Source of the DNA: Prevotellaceae bacterium
Lineage (GTDB): Bacteria; Bacteroidota; Bacteroidia; Bacteroidales; Paludibacteraceae
Length of the DNA stretch: 63,810 bases
Assembly: GCA_031271815.1 (NCBI GenBank)
Contig: JAISVA010000039.1
Coordinates: 1 to 63,810, forward strand
Direction: 5' to 3'
Made by a program: the position numbers and the translations under genes
The notes under the pieces: generated by a model
The model's database searches: none
The model's input: the letters and a program-made list of their open reading frames with translations, nothing else
Told to the model about the DNA's origin: nothing
Part shown: positions 19,251-29,900 of the stretch, in pieces
Layout of the letters: each line of letters starts with the position of its first letter
How positions within the stretch are numbered: position 1 is the stretch's first letter

Positions 19251-20939
19251 TTAGTTCAGCATACTTGTGAACTGGGCGTCTTGCATATATTTGGCAAATT
19301 CAATATCCGATTTTGCCGATTGTCCGAATGCTTTATCTCTCGACAAGACTTCTTTCAGGTTACTGTATACCATGTCTTTGTCGCTGGTTCTGGCTCCAAG
19401 TACTGCTTTCAGGTAGTAGGTAGTCGCATTCGGAACTTCGATTTTAGACAAGGTCGATTTGGCTTTCGAATAATCCTTGTTCAGGATTTGAGCCAATGCC
19501 GCATTGTTACAAACCTTATCTCCGTAAGTAGCTACGGCTTTAGCATATTCACCGTTGAAGATTTCGTTAGCGCCTTTTGCATTCTGCCATTCCGGTGAAG
19601 TAGATGCCGATGCTTTTGAAAAGCAGGTTTTGGCATCCTTTATGTTTCCTTTTGCCAGGTGGACAAATCCCTGGTTGTATCTGTTTTCAGCACGGTCCTG
19701 CACCTTGATTGAACGGTCAATCATTGTTGAGGCATCATTCCAGTTCTTTTGATACATGTGAACGGTAGCCGCGTTATTGTAAGCCCTCCAGTCATTCGGA
19801 TAGTGTACGATAATCGCCCTGTATGACTGTATTTTTTCATCCGGATCCAACATTTGTTCAGTAACAGCCAGGCGGTCATCCAACGACAGTTTGGAAATTT
19901 CCCTTTCCGTTTTGCTTTTTATGGTAGCGTGGGCTGCTCTTACCTTTTCGTCGTTCACTATATGGAGCGTAATATTGCTTCTGCGCAACGGCGGTAATAA
20001 AGAGGCTTCAAACAAACCGTTGCTTGCCATATATTTATGCAAAATTACCTGTCTTTTGTCGATGCTTCCTTCTGCTTTCATCTCCTTGATCATTTGATCC
20101 TTATCTTTCATATTGGATGCAGCAATATTTGCATAAAGCCCGTCCCAGTCCTCGTCAATCAATGTATGCTTGATAGGAAGATTCACGTTAAATTTTCTCA
20201 TCTCTGCGGCAACATATTCGGAAGCTTCCGCGTCCCTGTGTTTTGCCAGGTTGGAGTTTAACCCTTCTGCTCCTTCCGGAGATGCAGCGGAAGTAATCTG
20301 GATATATGATTTTCTTCCCGAAGATTTTATATCATTTAACAATTTTTGTATTTCAGGTTTTGATAATTCGGACTCCCGTAGCTCCGATTTTCCAACTACA
20401 TACTGGATTGTTCCGGTTTCAATTCCGCCTTCACTTGCCCCGAAGAATTCACGGCTGACCATGGAAGCTTCGCTTACGTCCACCAGCATCGGAGTAGTAA
20501 TAACTCCATCAGCCAATTTGATTCTCGGAATGGAACGGAAGCTCTCATTGCCTCTTTTATATCTGACTTCTGCATACAGTTGAGACATTCTCATATCACT
20601 TGTATAAGGAAAAGATTGCTTTTCAGAAAAAGTTCCTCCCTCTTTGTTTGAAACAATCATCAATCCCGGCTTGGCTATTTGTTCTCCGAAGAAAATAACC
20701 TTATCGCCTTTGACGGTTTTCCCTCCGGATATCAAAACCGGGGTAACTTCAAGCTCTCCGTCTTTAGGAAAAAACTTATGAGGAAAAGTTCCTTTTATCG
20801 TTGCGGTCACTTCTCCTCCTTTTACTTCCAACACTTTAGGATCAACTGAAATATTATCAGTCGTCAGGTTTCCAAATTTTGCTTTGGACGAACATCCAAC
20901 CAACATGGAAAAAATAGCTAAATAAATCACTTTTTTCAT
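19251..20939 (-). CDS. TPR-containing outer-membrane-type lipoprotein
   Basis: The ATG at 20939 gives the lipoprotein signal (SMLVGC lipobox); the frame extends to 21002 but the extra residues are not signal-like. The 562-residue product has an N-terminal beta-rich region, a middle segment with OmpA-like spacing around residues 190-300 (VVGKSELR ... YIQITSAASPEG, resembling a peptidoglycan-binding fold), and C-terminal TPR-like helices (residues 380-560). Relatives occur widely in Bacteroidales as conserved hypothetical proteins. A role in cell-envelope organisation is inferred. It stands alone between the bidirectional terminator and the next minus-strand gene. Confidence 0.82.
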   Translation of the reverse strand: MKKVIYLAIFSMLVGCSSKAKFGNLTTDNISVDPKVLEVKGGEVTATIKGTFPHKFFPKDGELEVTPVLISGGKTVKGDKVIFFGEQIAKPGLMIVSNKEGGTFSEKQSFPYTSDMRMSQLYAEVRYKRGNESFRSIPRIKLADGVITTPMLVDVSEASMVSREFFGASEGGIETGTIQYVVGKSELRESELSKPEIQKLLNDIKSSGRKSYIQITSAASPEGAEGLNSNLAKHRDAEASEYVAAEMRKFNVNLPIKHTLIDEDWDGLYANIAASNMKDKDQMIKEMKAEGSIDKRQVILHKYMASNGLFEASLLPPLRRSNITLHIVNDEKVRAAHATIKSKTEREISKLSLDDRLAVTEQMLDPDEKIQSYRAIIVHYPNDWRAYNNAATVHMYQKNWNDASTMIDRSIKVQDRAENRYNQGFVHLAKGNIKDAKTCFSKASASTSPEWQNAKGANEIFNGEYAKAVATYGDKVCNNAALAQILNKDYSKAKSTLSKIEVPNATTYYLKAVLGARTSDKDMVYSNLKEVLSRDKAFGQSAKSDIEFAKYMQDAQFTSMLN

Positions 20940-21123
20940 AATTACATCTTTTTTAAATTTATATATTGATAGATAAACCATATATCGCCTTTTTTTGTTC
21001 ACGCGAGACGGTTTTTAAGTATGAAAAAAATTTAAATAGTATTTTTGTTATATTTTGTTTATATTCATTTTTTATTGAGAATTTATTTTGCTCAATAGAA
21101 AGGATTGATGTTTTACAACAGGT

Positions 21124-21483
21124 TCAGGTTTTAAAAAGTATCTGTTCCCTCATTTTCTTACTTATCCCTTTCAATACCATTTCGTAGGAATGGTCTATCC
21201 ACTTTTTAATGTTTTTCCCGGAAACGGAACCGTCGAAGAAAACGTCATTCCAATGTTTTTTATTGAAATGAAATGCCGGACGAACGGCAGCGTATTTTTC
21301 CCGGAGTTCGATCGCAAATTCCGGGTCGCATTTCAGCGCTATACGTTTTTCCTCCGCATCCAATGGAATAAGGGCGAACATTTTTCCGCCCACTTTTATC
21401 ACAAGCGAAACATCATCAAAAGGAAAATCTTCGGTAGCGCCTTTTTGGGACAGGCAATAGTCTCTTGCTTCTTCGATGTTCAT
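21124..21483 (-). CDS. MmcQ/YjbR family protein
   Basis: The protein has 119 residues, the usual length. It shows the family hallmarks MNIEEARDYCLSQKGATEDF near the N-terminus, the KVGGKMFALI strand, the LKCDPEFAIELRE helix and the HWNDVFFDGSV loop. The family has a double-wing DNA-binding-like fold, but its true role is unclear. It ends about 120 bp upstream of nothing recognisable and reads towards the TPR lipoprotein gene; co-transcription is possible. Confidence 0.9.
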   Translation of the reverse strand: MNIEEARDYCLSQKGATEDFPFDDVSLVIKVGGKMFALIPLDAEEKRIALKCDPEFAIELREKYAAVRPAFHFNKKHWNDVFFDGSVSGKNIKKWIDHSYEMVLKGISKKMREQILFKT

Positions 21484-21570
21484 AAATATAATTGCGTTTT
21501 TAATTCTTTCAATATTAATCTATGACGTTGCTTGTAAGAAATATTTTACAAAATATTTCTCTGTAAAATA

Positions 21571-21736
21571 CTCATTTTACCAAAAAAACAACCTCAGTAA
21601 CAGCAGTAATGATTTATATTTTATTTCCAAACCTCATTACTTTATTCTTTCCATAAGTACCATCTTAATAAGGCAATGAAGTTCCTGTGAATTGTAACAT
21701 TATTTTGCTACTGAGGTTGTTTTGTTGGGAAAATGA
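21571..21736. repeat. MITE-like inverted-repeat element
   Basis: About 38-bp terminal inverted repeats (left from 21571, right ending 21736) share the core AACAACCTCAGTA and begin CTCATTTT. The interior of about 85 bp is AT-rich and non-coding. The arms match at nearly all positions, so the element is probably fairly young. It fills most of the gap between the MmcQ/YjbR gene and uvrA and encodes no transposase. Confidence 0.75.
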
Positions 21737-21763
21737 GGTTTTAAATTTGCTGTTGCTCATTCC

Positions 21764-24658
21764 TTACAACATAACCCCCTGTTCCCTAAACTCTTCCTTC
21801 AAGAACGCCCCCGTATAACTTTCGGGATTTTGTGCAATCTCTTCGGGTGTTCCGCAGCCGAGCAGGCGACCGCCTTCGCGTCCGCCTTCCGGTCCAATGT
21901 CGATGATGTAGTCGGCGGTTTTTATAACGTCCAGGTTATGCTCAATTACGACAATCGTATTTCCCTTGTCGGCAAGTTTGTTCAATACATCCAGCAATAT
22001 CCGGATGTCTTCAAAATGCAGACCGGTAGTAGGCTCGTCCAGAATATAAAGCGTGTTTCCGGTATCGCGGCGCATCAGCTCGGTTGCCAGCTTGATGCGC
22101 TGGCTTTCGCCGCCCGACAGCGTTGTGGAGGGTTGCCCCAGTTTTATATATCCTAAGCCGATCGTTTGCAGCGTTTTTACTTTCAGGTAGATTGATGGGA
22201 TATTCTCGAAAAATTCTACCGCCTGGTTGATGGTCAGATCCAGCACATCGGCAATTGATTTTCCCTTGTAGCGCACTTCGAGCGTCTCGCGGTTGTATCT
22301 TTTTCCCATACACTCTTCGCAAGGGACATAGACATCGGGCAGGAAGTTCATTTCAATGGTTTTATAGCCGTTTCCGCCGCAGGTTTCGCAGCGTCCGCCT
22401 TTTACGTTGAAGGAAAAGCGCCCCGGTTTGTACCCGCGTATTTTGGATTCGGGAAGCGCAACAAAAAGATTTCGTATATCGCCGAACAGTCCGGTATAAG
22501 TGGCAGGATTGGAACGCGGCGTTCTGCCGATGGGCGATTGATCCACATTAATCACCTTATCCACATGGTCGATTCCCTCAACCGAATCGTAAGGCAGCGG
22601 ATCTTGCAGAGAGCGGTAAAAATGCTGGCTCAGGATCGGCTGTAACGTGTTGTTAATCAACGACGATTTCCCGCTTCCCGAAACGCCCGTTACACAGATA
22701 AGCTTACCGAGCGGAAACGTAACGTCGATGTTTTTCAGGTTGTTTCCCCTTGCTCCCTTTATTTCGATGAATTTCCCGTTTCCCTGCCGTTTCCCTTTCG
22801 GGATTTCGATTCGTTTCTTTCCGGTCAGGTAGTCGGCGGTCAGGGTGCTGGCTTGTGAAATCCGGTCGGGAGTTCCCGCGAAAACCACTTCGCCACCGTG
22901 CCGTCCGGCGCGCGGACCCATATCTATCACATAATCGGCGTTCAGCATCATATCCTTGTCGTGCTCCACTACGATGACCGAGTTGCCGATGTCGCGCAGT
23001 TGCTTGAGCGAGTTAATCAGGCGGATATTGTCGCGCTGATGCAACCCGATGCTCGGCTCATCCAGAATGTAGAGGACGTTTACCAGCTGCGAGCCGATTT
23101 GCGTAGCAAGCCGGATGCGCTGGCTCTCTCCTCCCGAAAGCGTCATCGACGAGCGGTTGAGCGAAAGGTAGTTCAATCCCACATCCAGCAGGAAACGGAT
23201 ACGGCTACGAATCTCCTTGAGTATTTCGGGCGCTATTTTCTGCTGTCTTTCCGTCAGCTTGTCGTCCAGGTTTTCTACCCATTCGCTCAATTCAGCTAAA
23301 TCCATGGAAGAAAGTTCGGTGATGTTTTTTCCCGCAATTCGATAATGCAATGCCTCGGTGTTCAGTCGTGCACCGCAACAGTCGGGACAAGTGACGATGC
23401 GGCTGAATTGATTCGCCCATTTCTGCGCCGTGGCAGAGGCTTCGCTTTCCTGCTGCATCTCAATGTAATGCAGCACGCCTTCAAACGACATCGAATAGTT
23501 GGACGTTCCGAGCGAAGCATTTTTCACGGTAATTTTCTCTTCCGAACCGTTCAGTATGACATCAAGCGCCTCTTCGGGAATATCCTTGACGGGCGTTTTC
23601 AGCGTAAATCCGTACTTCTCGGCAATTGCTTCCAACTGCCAGAAGAAAAGCGTCTTTTTATATTTCCCAAGCGGAACAATAGCGCCATTGTAGATGCCTT
23701 CCGTTTTGTCGGGAATAATTTTATCCAAATCGATCTCGTTAATCCAACCAAGCCCCTTGCACTTCGGACAGGCTCCGTGGGGCGAGTTAAATGAAAAATT
23801 GTGGGGTGCCGGTTCATTGTACGAAATTCCGGAAGAGGGACACATCAGAAACTTGCTGAAATAACGGACAACATTGTCTGCCTTGCGCGCAATCATAATG
23901 GAACCGGCGCCCTGTTTCATTGCAATTTGGACGGAATCCTTCAACCGTTGCGCGTTCTTTTCGGAAACGGTCAGCTTATCCACTACGATTTCGATATTGT
24001 GGTTTTTGTAGCGGTCTAATTTCATCCCATGGGTAATTTCGCGCAGTTCGCCGTCTACGCGGACGTGCAGGTAGCCTTTCTTGCGGATTTGCTCAAACAG
24101 CTCCTTGTAATGCCCTTTCCGTGCCTTTACTACGGGAGCTAAGACGAAAATCGGCTCGTTGTTGTATTCTTCGCGGATCAGCTGCAGGATTTGCTCTTCG
24201 GTGTATCGCACCATCTTCTCGCCCGTAACGTGCGAGTAGGCTTCTCCGGCGCGGGCAAAGAGCAGACGCAGAAAGTCGTAAATTTCGGTCGTGGTGCCTA
24301 CCGTCGAACGGGGATTTTTATTCGTCGTCTTTTGCTCGATCGAAATTACGGGACTTAAGCCGGTAATCTTATCCACATCGGGACGCTCCATATTGCCCAG
24401 GAAATTGCGGGCATACGCCGAAAAGGTCTCAATATAGCGCCGCTGCCCTTCGGCAAAAATGGTATCAAACGCCAACGACGATTTTCCGCTTCCGCTCAAT
24501 CCGGTAATCACCGTAATCTTGTTGCGCGGTATGCTGACATCCATGTTTTTCAAATTGTGGACACGCGCTCCGAACACTTCTATTTGCCCGGTTTCGAGGG
24601 CATCCCGGTTCACTTCCGGGTCTGTTTTTTTATCTTTTTCTTTCACTAAATCAATCAT
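21764..24658 (-). CDS. uvrA: Excinuclease ABC subunit A
   Basis: UvrA is the damage-sensing ATPase of nucleotide excision repair. I chose the ATG at 24658 (964 residues) over an in-frame TTG 6 bp upstream. Both ABC modules are complete: Walker A GLSGSGKSS near residue 55 and GVSGSGKSS near 655, with LSGGESQRI signatures and LDEPSIGL / LDEPTTGL Walker B motifs. The C-terminal zinc module (CETCGG ... CEECMG) is intact. The first zinc module reads CPSSG where many bacteria have CPxC, so one ligand is absent; I believe this is a lineage trait in Bacteroidota. The gene has its own promoter box. Confidence 0.97.
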   Translation of the reverse strand: MIDLVKEKDKKTDPEVNRDALETGQIEVFGARVHNLKNMDVSIPRNKITVITGLSGSGKSSLAFDTIFAEGQRRYIETFSAYARNFLGNMERPDVDKITGLSPVISIEQKTTNKNPRSTVGTTTEIYDFLRLLFARAGEAYSHVTGEKMVRYTEEQILQLIREEYNNEPIFVLAPVVKARKGHYKELFEQIRKKGYLHVRVDGELREITHGMKLDRYKNHNIEIVVDKLTVSEKNAQRLKDSVQIAMKQGAGSIMIARKADNVVRYFSKFLMCPSSGISYNEPAPHNFSFNSPHGACPKCKGLGWINEIDLDKIIPDKTEGIYNGAIVPLGKYKKTLFFWQLEAIAEKYGFTLKTPVKDIPEEALDVILNGSEEKITVKNASLGTSNYSMSFEGVLHYIEMQQESEASATAQKWANQFSRIVTCPDCCGARLNTEALHYRIAGKNITELSSMDLAELSEWVENLDDKLTERQQKIAPEILKEIRSRIRFLLDVGLNYLSLNRSSMTLSGGESQRIRLATQIGSQLVNVLYILDEPSIGLHQRDNIRLINSLKQLRDIGNSVIVVEHDKDMMLNADYVIDMGPRAGRHGGEVVFAGTPDRISQASTLTADYLTGKKRIEIPKGKRQGNGKFIEIKGARGNNLKNIDVTFPLGKLICVTGVSGSGKSSLINNTLQPILSQHFYRSLQDPLPYDSVEGIDHVDKVINVDQSPIGRTPRSNPATYTGLFGDIRNLFVALPESKIRGYKPGRFSFNVKGGRCETCGGNGYKTIEMNFLPDVYVPCEECMGKRYNRETLEVRYKGKSIADVLDLTINQAVEFFENIPSIYLKVKTLQTIGLGYIKLGQPSTTLSGGESQRIKLATELMRRDTGNTLYILDEPTTGLHFEDIRILLDVLNKLADKGNTIVVIEHNLDVIKTADYIIDIGPEGGREGGRLLGCGTPEEIAQNPESYTGAFLKEEFREQGVML

Positions 24659-24674
24659 TTTCAAAGGAAACTTA

Positions 24675-24682
24675 CAAAGGTA
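24675..24682 (-). promoter_or_regulatory. -7 box of uvrA
   Basis: On the minus strand this reads TACCTTTG, matching TAnnTTTG, 16 bp before the uvrA ATG. The leader would be only about 10 nt. Confidence 0.55.
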
Positions 24683-24753
24683 GTGAAAATAATTGTAAAA
24701 AGTTTGGCATTATACTTTTTAATGATTGCCTGCGATATTATCCCTGCCCCCGC

Positions 24754-24875
24754 ATCGCGGTTAAGAAAATTCTTAACCGCGATGGACGCGAAGAAAAACC
24801 CTAATGAACGCGATGCATTTGAAATAAAACTTCGCCGTGTTCATTGCAAAAAAACATTGTGCCCATTGCGGTTAA
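24754..24875. repeat. Nested inverted repeat with perfect 14-bp palindrome
   Basis: 24754-24767 and 24770-24783 are perfect inverted copies (ATCGCGGTTAAGAA) separated by 2 nt. The right copy then serves as the outer arm of a longer imperfect hairpin: TTAACCGCGATGGACGCGAAG (16/21 matches) at 24773-24793 pairs with 24855-24875. It lies in the uvrA / sigma-factor gap and encodes nothing obvious. Confidence 0.65.
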
Positions 24876-24891
24876 ATAAAATAGAAAACAT

Positions 24892-25509
24892 TCAAATTGT
24901 CAAATCGCCAATAAGCATGATTACAATGGGTGAATAGTAACCGGCTGCTTCAAGGCGTAAGCGTAAGTCCTGGGATATAAGTGAAACCTTCTTGTACACA
25001 TTCGCTTCGCTAATGGACAACAGATGAGCGGTTTTTGCAGCCGTATAATTCAACTGCTTCTGATATAAAAAGCATTTCTTATCAATATCCGGGTAACGTT
25101 CCAGTACTTTTTGTGTGATATGTTCTATCTCTTTGGCATAAACTTTTGCCTCCAGAGAGTCAATGGCATGTTCATTCAAAAAATGTTCGGACAGGTTTTC
25201 AAGGGAAATGATACGTCTTCCGGAAGAGATCCGGTAAAAATCGGCAACTCGCCTGGTTGCCATGTTTAACAGCAGCCATTTAATCGAACCGGTAGAAGGA
25301 TATGCTACTAATTTCCCTGCATTTGACCAGATATATAACCACAGATTCTGGCTAATGTCCGATATGAGATCTTCTTCAGCAACCGAGGAGTGTAAATATT
25401 TAAATATAAGCTTGGCATACCTGTTATACAGTATTGTAAATGCGGTTTCATTTCTGCTGTCTGCAATGGCTTCCAGCAACTCTTTATCTGACATCCTGAT
25501 ATCATTCAT
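24892..25509 (-). CDS. ECF-family RNA polymerase sigma factor
   Basis: The protein has 205 residues with sigma region 2 at about 20-85 (ETAFTILYNRYAKLIFKYL, then ISQNLWLYIW) and region 4 at about 130-180 with a helix-turn-helix (TAAKTAHLLSISEANVYKKV). It belongs to the FecI-like group that works with FecR anti-sigma factors. It is divergent from the FecR-like gene across a 302-bp AT-rich gap, rather than upstream in the same operon as is usual. It likely directs the downstream TonB receptor locus; this is inferred from position. Confidence 0.88.
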   Translation of the reverse strand: MNDIRMSDKELLEAIADSRNETAFTILYNRYAKLIFKYLHSSVAEEDLISDISQNLWLYIWSNAGKLVAYPSTGSIKWLLLNMATRRVADFYRISSGRRIISLENLSEHFLNEHAIDSLEAKVYAKEIEHITQKVLERYPDIDKKCFLYQKQLNYTAAKTAHLLSISEANVYKKVSLISQDLRLRLEAAGYYSPIVIMLIGDLTI

Positions 25510-25811
25510 GCTTGAATAAATTTATTCTAACAATCTACATTTCGCACAAAACTACTTTAATCTTATTACAATTAAATTACAATTAGCATATTATATGATA
25601 ATTTTTATGTTCAGTTTAATTCGAGTAAACATTTTAAATATGTTTTTAAATATTCAATTTGCTATTTTTCAACGCATTAATAAAAAAGAAATAAAACTGT
25701 AACAAGATCTTAATTCAGAAATTATTGACTTTATACGATATATATGATGTAAGCTTGATTCATTTATTTGATTGGAAAAACAATTATATATAACACAAAA
25801 AGATAATAAAG
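25510..25811. promoter_or_regulatory. Divergent regulatory region, sigma factor / FecR
   Basis: This 302-bp AT-rich gap separates the divergent sigma-factor and anti-sigma genes and should hold both promoters. I could not find a convincing TAnnTTTG box for either, which would fit use of an alternative sigma factor. No gene or RNA is visible. Confidence 0.4.
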
Positions 25812-26831
25812 ATGGAAATCGGACAGGAAGAGGAACAGGAAAAATTAATTTGGGAGAATATTGATTTACTCTTTGAGAAATTAGAACAGGGTGAAGCTAC
25901 CGAAGAAGACATAGAGAAAATCAATATAATTTCAACGATCATATACGGTGCTACGGCAAAAAACAGGAAGCGAAAATTATCCCGGTCAAACCTGACCGGG
26001 TTGCTGCTGAAAGATCTGACTTTTTTCAGGCGGGAATCAGGACTTGAAGCGGTTGCTTTTCCTCAACAGGAGAGATATAGCCGCTTGAGGCTTATCAAAT
26101 ATGCAGGAATGGGAATCGCCGCCTCTATTCTGCTTGCCGTAGGATTTTTCTCTTTCCTGATGACCCACCCGATGCAGACAGAAATCACTGCGAAAAACAA
26201 CGATATCCATTGTTTGCAAGATACGATGATCCGGCTTCCCGACGGTACGGATATCCGGCTTGCTGCGGGTAGCCGGCTTGCTATCGCAGAAGATTACGGT
26301 AAAAGGGAACGCCGGGTAACTTTGACCGGAGAGGCATTCTTTGAAGTCGCTAAGGATGCAAAGCGCTCTTTCATTGTTCAGACTGCAAATATGAATGCTG
26401 TAGTACACGGAACATCATTCAATATGGTTGCCTACGAAGGCATGGCAAGCGGCGTGTTGGCCGTTCGTACGGGGTGTGTGGAACTGACCGACAAGCAACG
26501 TTCTTTTGGGAAATTGCTTTCAGGAGATCGTGCTTCCTACAATTATGAAATGAAAAAAGTGTCTTTTTCCAAGGTCGAACCCGAAAATGTTGGGGCTTGG
26601 AAGGACGGTTTGTTTATTCTGGAAAATGTTTCCGTCGATGAATTGATCGTCAGAATCCGGTTCCGTTATGGCTATGAGCTGATAATAAAAGAGGGATCCA
26701 TTCCCAATGACGCTTCCATTAACTATAGTTCCTATTCGGAATCCGGTATTCAATCTGTCATTCAATCAATTTGTGAAGTCTATGATACAAAATCGGAAGC
26801 GGACGGGTCTCGAATAACTATTTATAGATAG
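25812..26831 (+). CDS. FecR-family anti-sigma factor
   Basis: The protein of 339 residues has an N-terminal cytoplasmic part (1-95), one membrane segment around 97-118 (AGMGIAASILLAVGFFSFLM), and a periplasmic FecR domain (LPDGTDIRLAAGSRL ... VTLTGEAFFEVAKD ... VVHGTSFNM). A C-terminal DUF4974-like domain follows (LENVSVDELIVRIRFRYGYEL). Such proteins sense the state of a TonB-dependent receptor and release or activate the partner sigma factor. The receptor gene follows 168 bp downstream. Confidence 0.92.
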   Translation: MEIGQEEEQEKLIWENIDLLFEKLEQGEATEEDIEKINIISTIIYGATAKNRKRKLSRSNLTGLLLKDLTFFRRESGLEAVAFPQQERYSRLRLIKYAGMGIAASILLAVGFFSFLMTHPMQTEITAKNNDIHCLQDTMIRLPDGTDIRLAAGSRLAIAEDYGKRERRVTLTGEAFFEVAKDAKRSFIVQTANMNAVVHGTSFNMVAYEGMASGVLAVRTGCVELTDKQRSFGKLLSGDRASYNYEMKKVSFSKVEPENVGAWKDGLFILENVSVDELIVRIRFRYGYELIIKEGSIPNDASINYSSYSESGIQSVIQSICEVYDTKSEADGSRITIYR

Positions 26832-26999
26832 TACATTCCTGTGAGAAACCGGAAGAAATCAACCTGCCTTAATGTGGCTAACTGCCGGAAAAAACATGTT
26901 TCCCGGTCTGTGGTTTGAAATTTTATGATGTGAAATCTTGAAATATAATATAAAAGAATAACCGATTACATAAAACTATACAAATATAAAAAAGAAAGA

Positions 27000-29900
27000 A
27001 TGAAAAAAGTGATGAATTGGAATTTAATATTTTTTCTGTTAATAATATCTGTTTACCCGGTGCGTGCAGCCGGAAATAAATCAGAGGAAGAATCGCATTA
27101 CCCCTCCGAATCTATGGTTTCCCGCTTAAACCGGATTGCTATGGAATTTGATATAAAAATAGCATTCGACGGAAAAAGCTCAGGTCGAATTACATTGCCG
27201 GTTTTGAAAAAGGAAAGCTCTGCCGAAACAATGCTTGAGCACAGCCTGCTTAATACGGCATTCAAATGGAAAAAGACAGCTGAAAAGACCTATTCTATTG
27301 TGAACAGGGAAAATACCGGTCACTCAAAGCCTGCTGGTACGGGTTCCCTTTCGGGCACCGTATTTGATGAACAAAGGGAGCCTATTGTTGGTGCAACAAT
27401 AACGATAGCCGGTACCACCCAGGGAGTGGCGACCGATTTGGACGGGAAATACACCCTGCAGGGAATACCGGCAGGAACAGCATCCGTAGTATTCAGTTTT
27501 ATTTCATACGAAACGAAACAGGTAACGGATATTAAGATTAATACCGGCAGGACAACCCAGCTGGATGTTGTCTTGCAGGAAGCTTCGCTGCAACTGGGAG
27601 AGGTTGTGGTCACCGCTAAATACCGGGAAGCCTCTTCGATAGGAATGTTTGCCGTACAAAAGGCAAATGTTTCCATGACCGACGGCATCAGTTCCGATTT
27701 GATCAAAAAGACTTCGGATAACAACGTGGCACAGGTATTGAAGCGGGTCGTAGGCGTAACGATCAACGACGGGAAGTTTGTTACCGTGCGCGGAATGAGC
27801 GAGCGTTATAACAATATGCAGCTCAACGGATCTTCCCTGCCCAGTACGGAGCCTAACCGCCGCAACTTTTCATTTGATATTATCCCGGCAAGCCTGATTG
27901 AGAATGTAGTGGTCAACAAAACGTTTACACCCGACCTGCCGGGCGAGTTTACCGGAGGCTTGGTACAGGTAAAAACACTTTCCGTTCCCAATGAAAAGTT
28001 CCTGAACATCAGTTTAGGAACGGGGTTGAATACCATCAGTACCGGAAGGGAATTTCAAACCAATAAGCGTTTTACTTCGGATTATTTCTTCGGAGAAATC
28101 GACCGCCGCTCCTGGTATGCGGGACATGACGACGGACAGATAACCCAATCACAATACAATGCCGGTCAAATCAATCATTACGGTTTCTATAAATACAAGG
28201 CGGTTCCCTTACAGAATTACTCCCTTTCTTTCGGCTTGCCTTTCAAATTGAACGAACAGCATAGCCTGGGACTGATAGGCGCACTTACCTACCGCCATGA
28301 AGAAACACTGGACAAAATCAAAGATGTAAATACCTTCAGCCGTGATTCGCTGGTAGAAGGCATGAGCGATCATTTCAACCGCGGATTCAAGTTTATAACC
28401 GCAGTCGGTGCGGTAGCCAATATTGGCTGGGAAACCGATAACCACTCCATTACCTGGCGTAACCTGTACAACAACCGCTTTACCCACCATACGATGAACC
28501 GTATGATGAACGATTATTATGACAATGGAGTTGTGCGGTATGAAGTATACAGCACGCCTTTGCAGGCGCACCTCATGCAGACACAGCTGGATGGGGAGCA
28601 TACGCTTTTCAATAAACGTTTGAAGCTGAGCTGGAGCGCCGACTACAACAAAACCTCCCGCGTCAACCCCGACGACCGGTATGCGCAGGCGTCAGTTAAC
28701 CTGGCGGGAGGTGAGGTGCCGAATCCAACCGATGCCTATCTCTTCGACTGGCGGTGGTCGTTAGGTCCTTCGCAGCCTTACATATCTACCCAGTTTGTGA
28801 TGTACAACCGGCTGGACGAAACAAAGGATAATGCAGGCGCCAATGCCGAATATACCTTCCGGGCATTGAAAAAGGAACAGAAGCTGAAAGCGGGTTTCCA
28901 TTATTCGCGACGCCGGGCGGATTATGACCAGCAATACCTGCATGGTTTCATTGATACTAAATTGGCTGGCGAATTCCTTACGGACGTAACGAGTCTTCAA
29001 CGGTTCTATGATCCGGTTAACTTCGATAGAGGGATGCTTTATTATAAAGCAAGCGGGTTTTCCAATCGTGCTGCCGATTATTACGAAGGCAAACAAACCA
29101 TAGAGGCCGTTTACCTGATGGGAGAATTCAATCCTTTCAACCCATTACGCATCATCGGGGGAGTAAGGATGGAGCATGCGAAAACCGATGCTCTTACAAG
29201 ATATAGCTGGTATGAAAATGGTATATTTCATATAGCAGATACGCTTTTTACCCGTACGGAGCTGGAATGGCTGCCTTCCGTAACCGCTATTTATGCCATT
29301 TCGCCTAAACTGAATCTCCGGGCAGCTTTTACGGAAACACTGGCGCGCCCGGATTTCAGGGAGCTTACCGAGGCAACCTATTACAATGTAGAGGAACGGT
29401 TAGAGGTAACCAACGTAAAGCCGCTGGAAAAAACTTCGGTTAAAAACTATGATGTACGCCTGGAATGGTACCCTTTTCCGGGTGAAGTGGTGTCGTTTTC
29501 AGCTTTTTACAAGGATTTTGATAAGCCGGTGGAAAAGATGGTAAGGGTAAAGTCCGACCAGCAAAGCTTTTTCCTCGAGACGGTGAATCTTGACCAGGCG
29601 GCTTTACGTGGATTGGAATTGAATTTCCGCAAATCATTCCGGTTTATTTCCCAGAAGTTAAAAGACCTGTGGCTGGGCGGAAATGCAGCTGTGCTGGAAG
29701 GCAACATCGAAACCGAGAACTGGAAAAGCAAGCGCGAACGCCCGTTGCAGGGATTAGCCCCGTATAATATCAACGGTTCACTGGCCTACGAAGGAACGGT
29801 TTGGGGGGCTGTCTTGAACTATACCCGCGTAGGGCGGACGCTGGCTTATGGGGGAGAATTTGAAAAATACGACCAGTACGAGAATCCGCGTAATGTGCTC

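Noticed and set aside
22557-24377. Perfect DnaA-box matches TTATCCACA at 22557-22565 and 24369-24377.
   Set aside because: Both are inside the uvrA coding sequence, isolated and not in an AT-rich gap, so they are likely chance.
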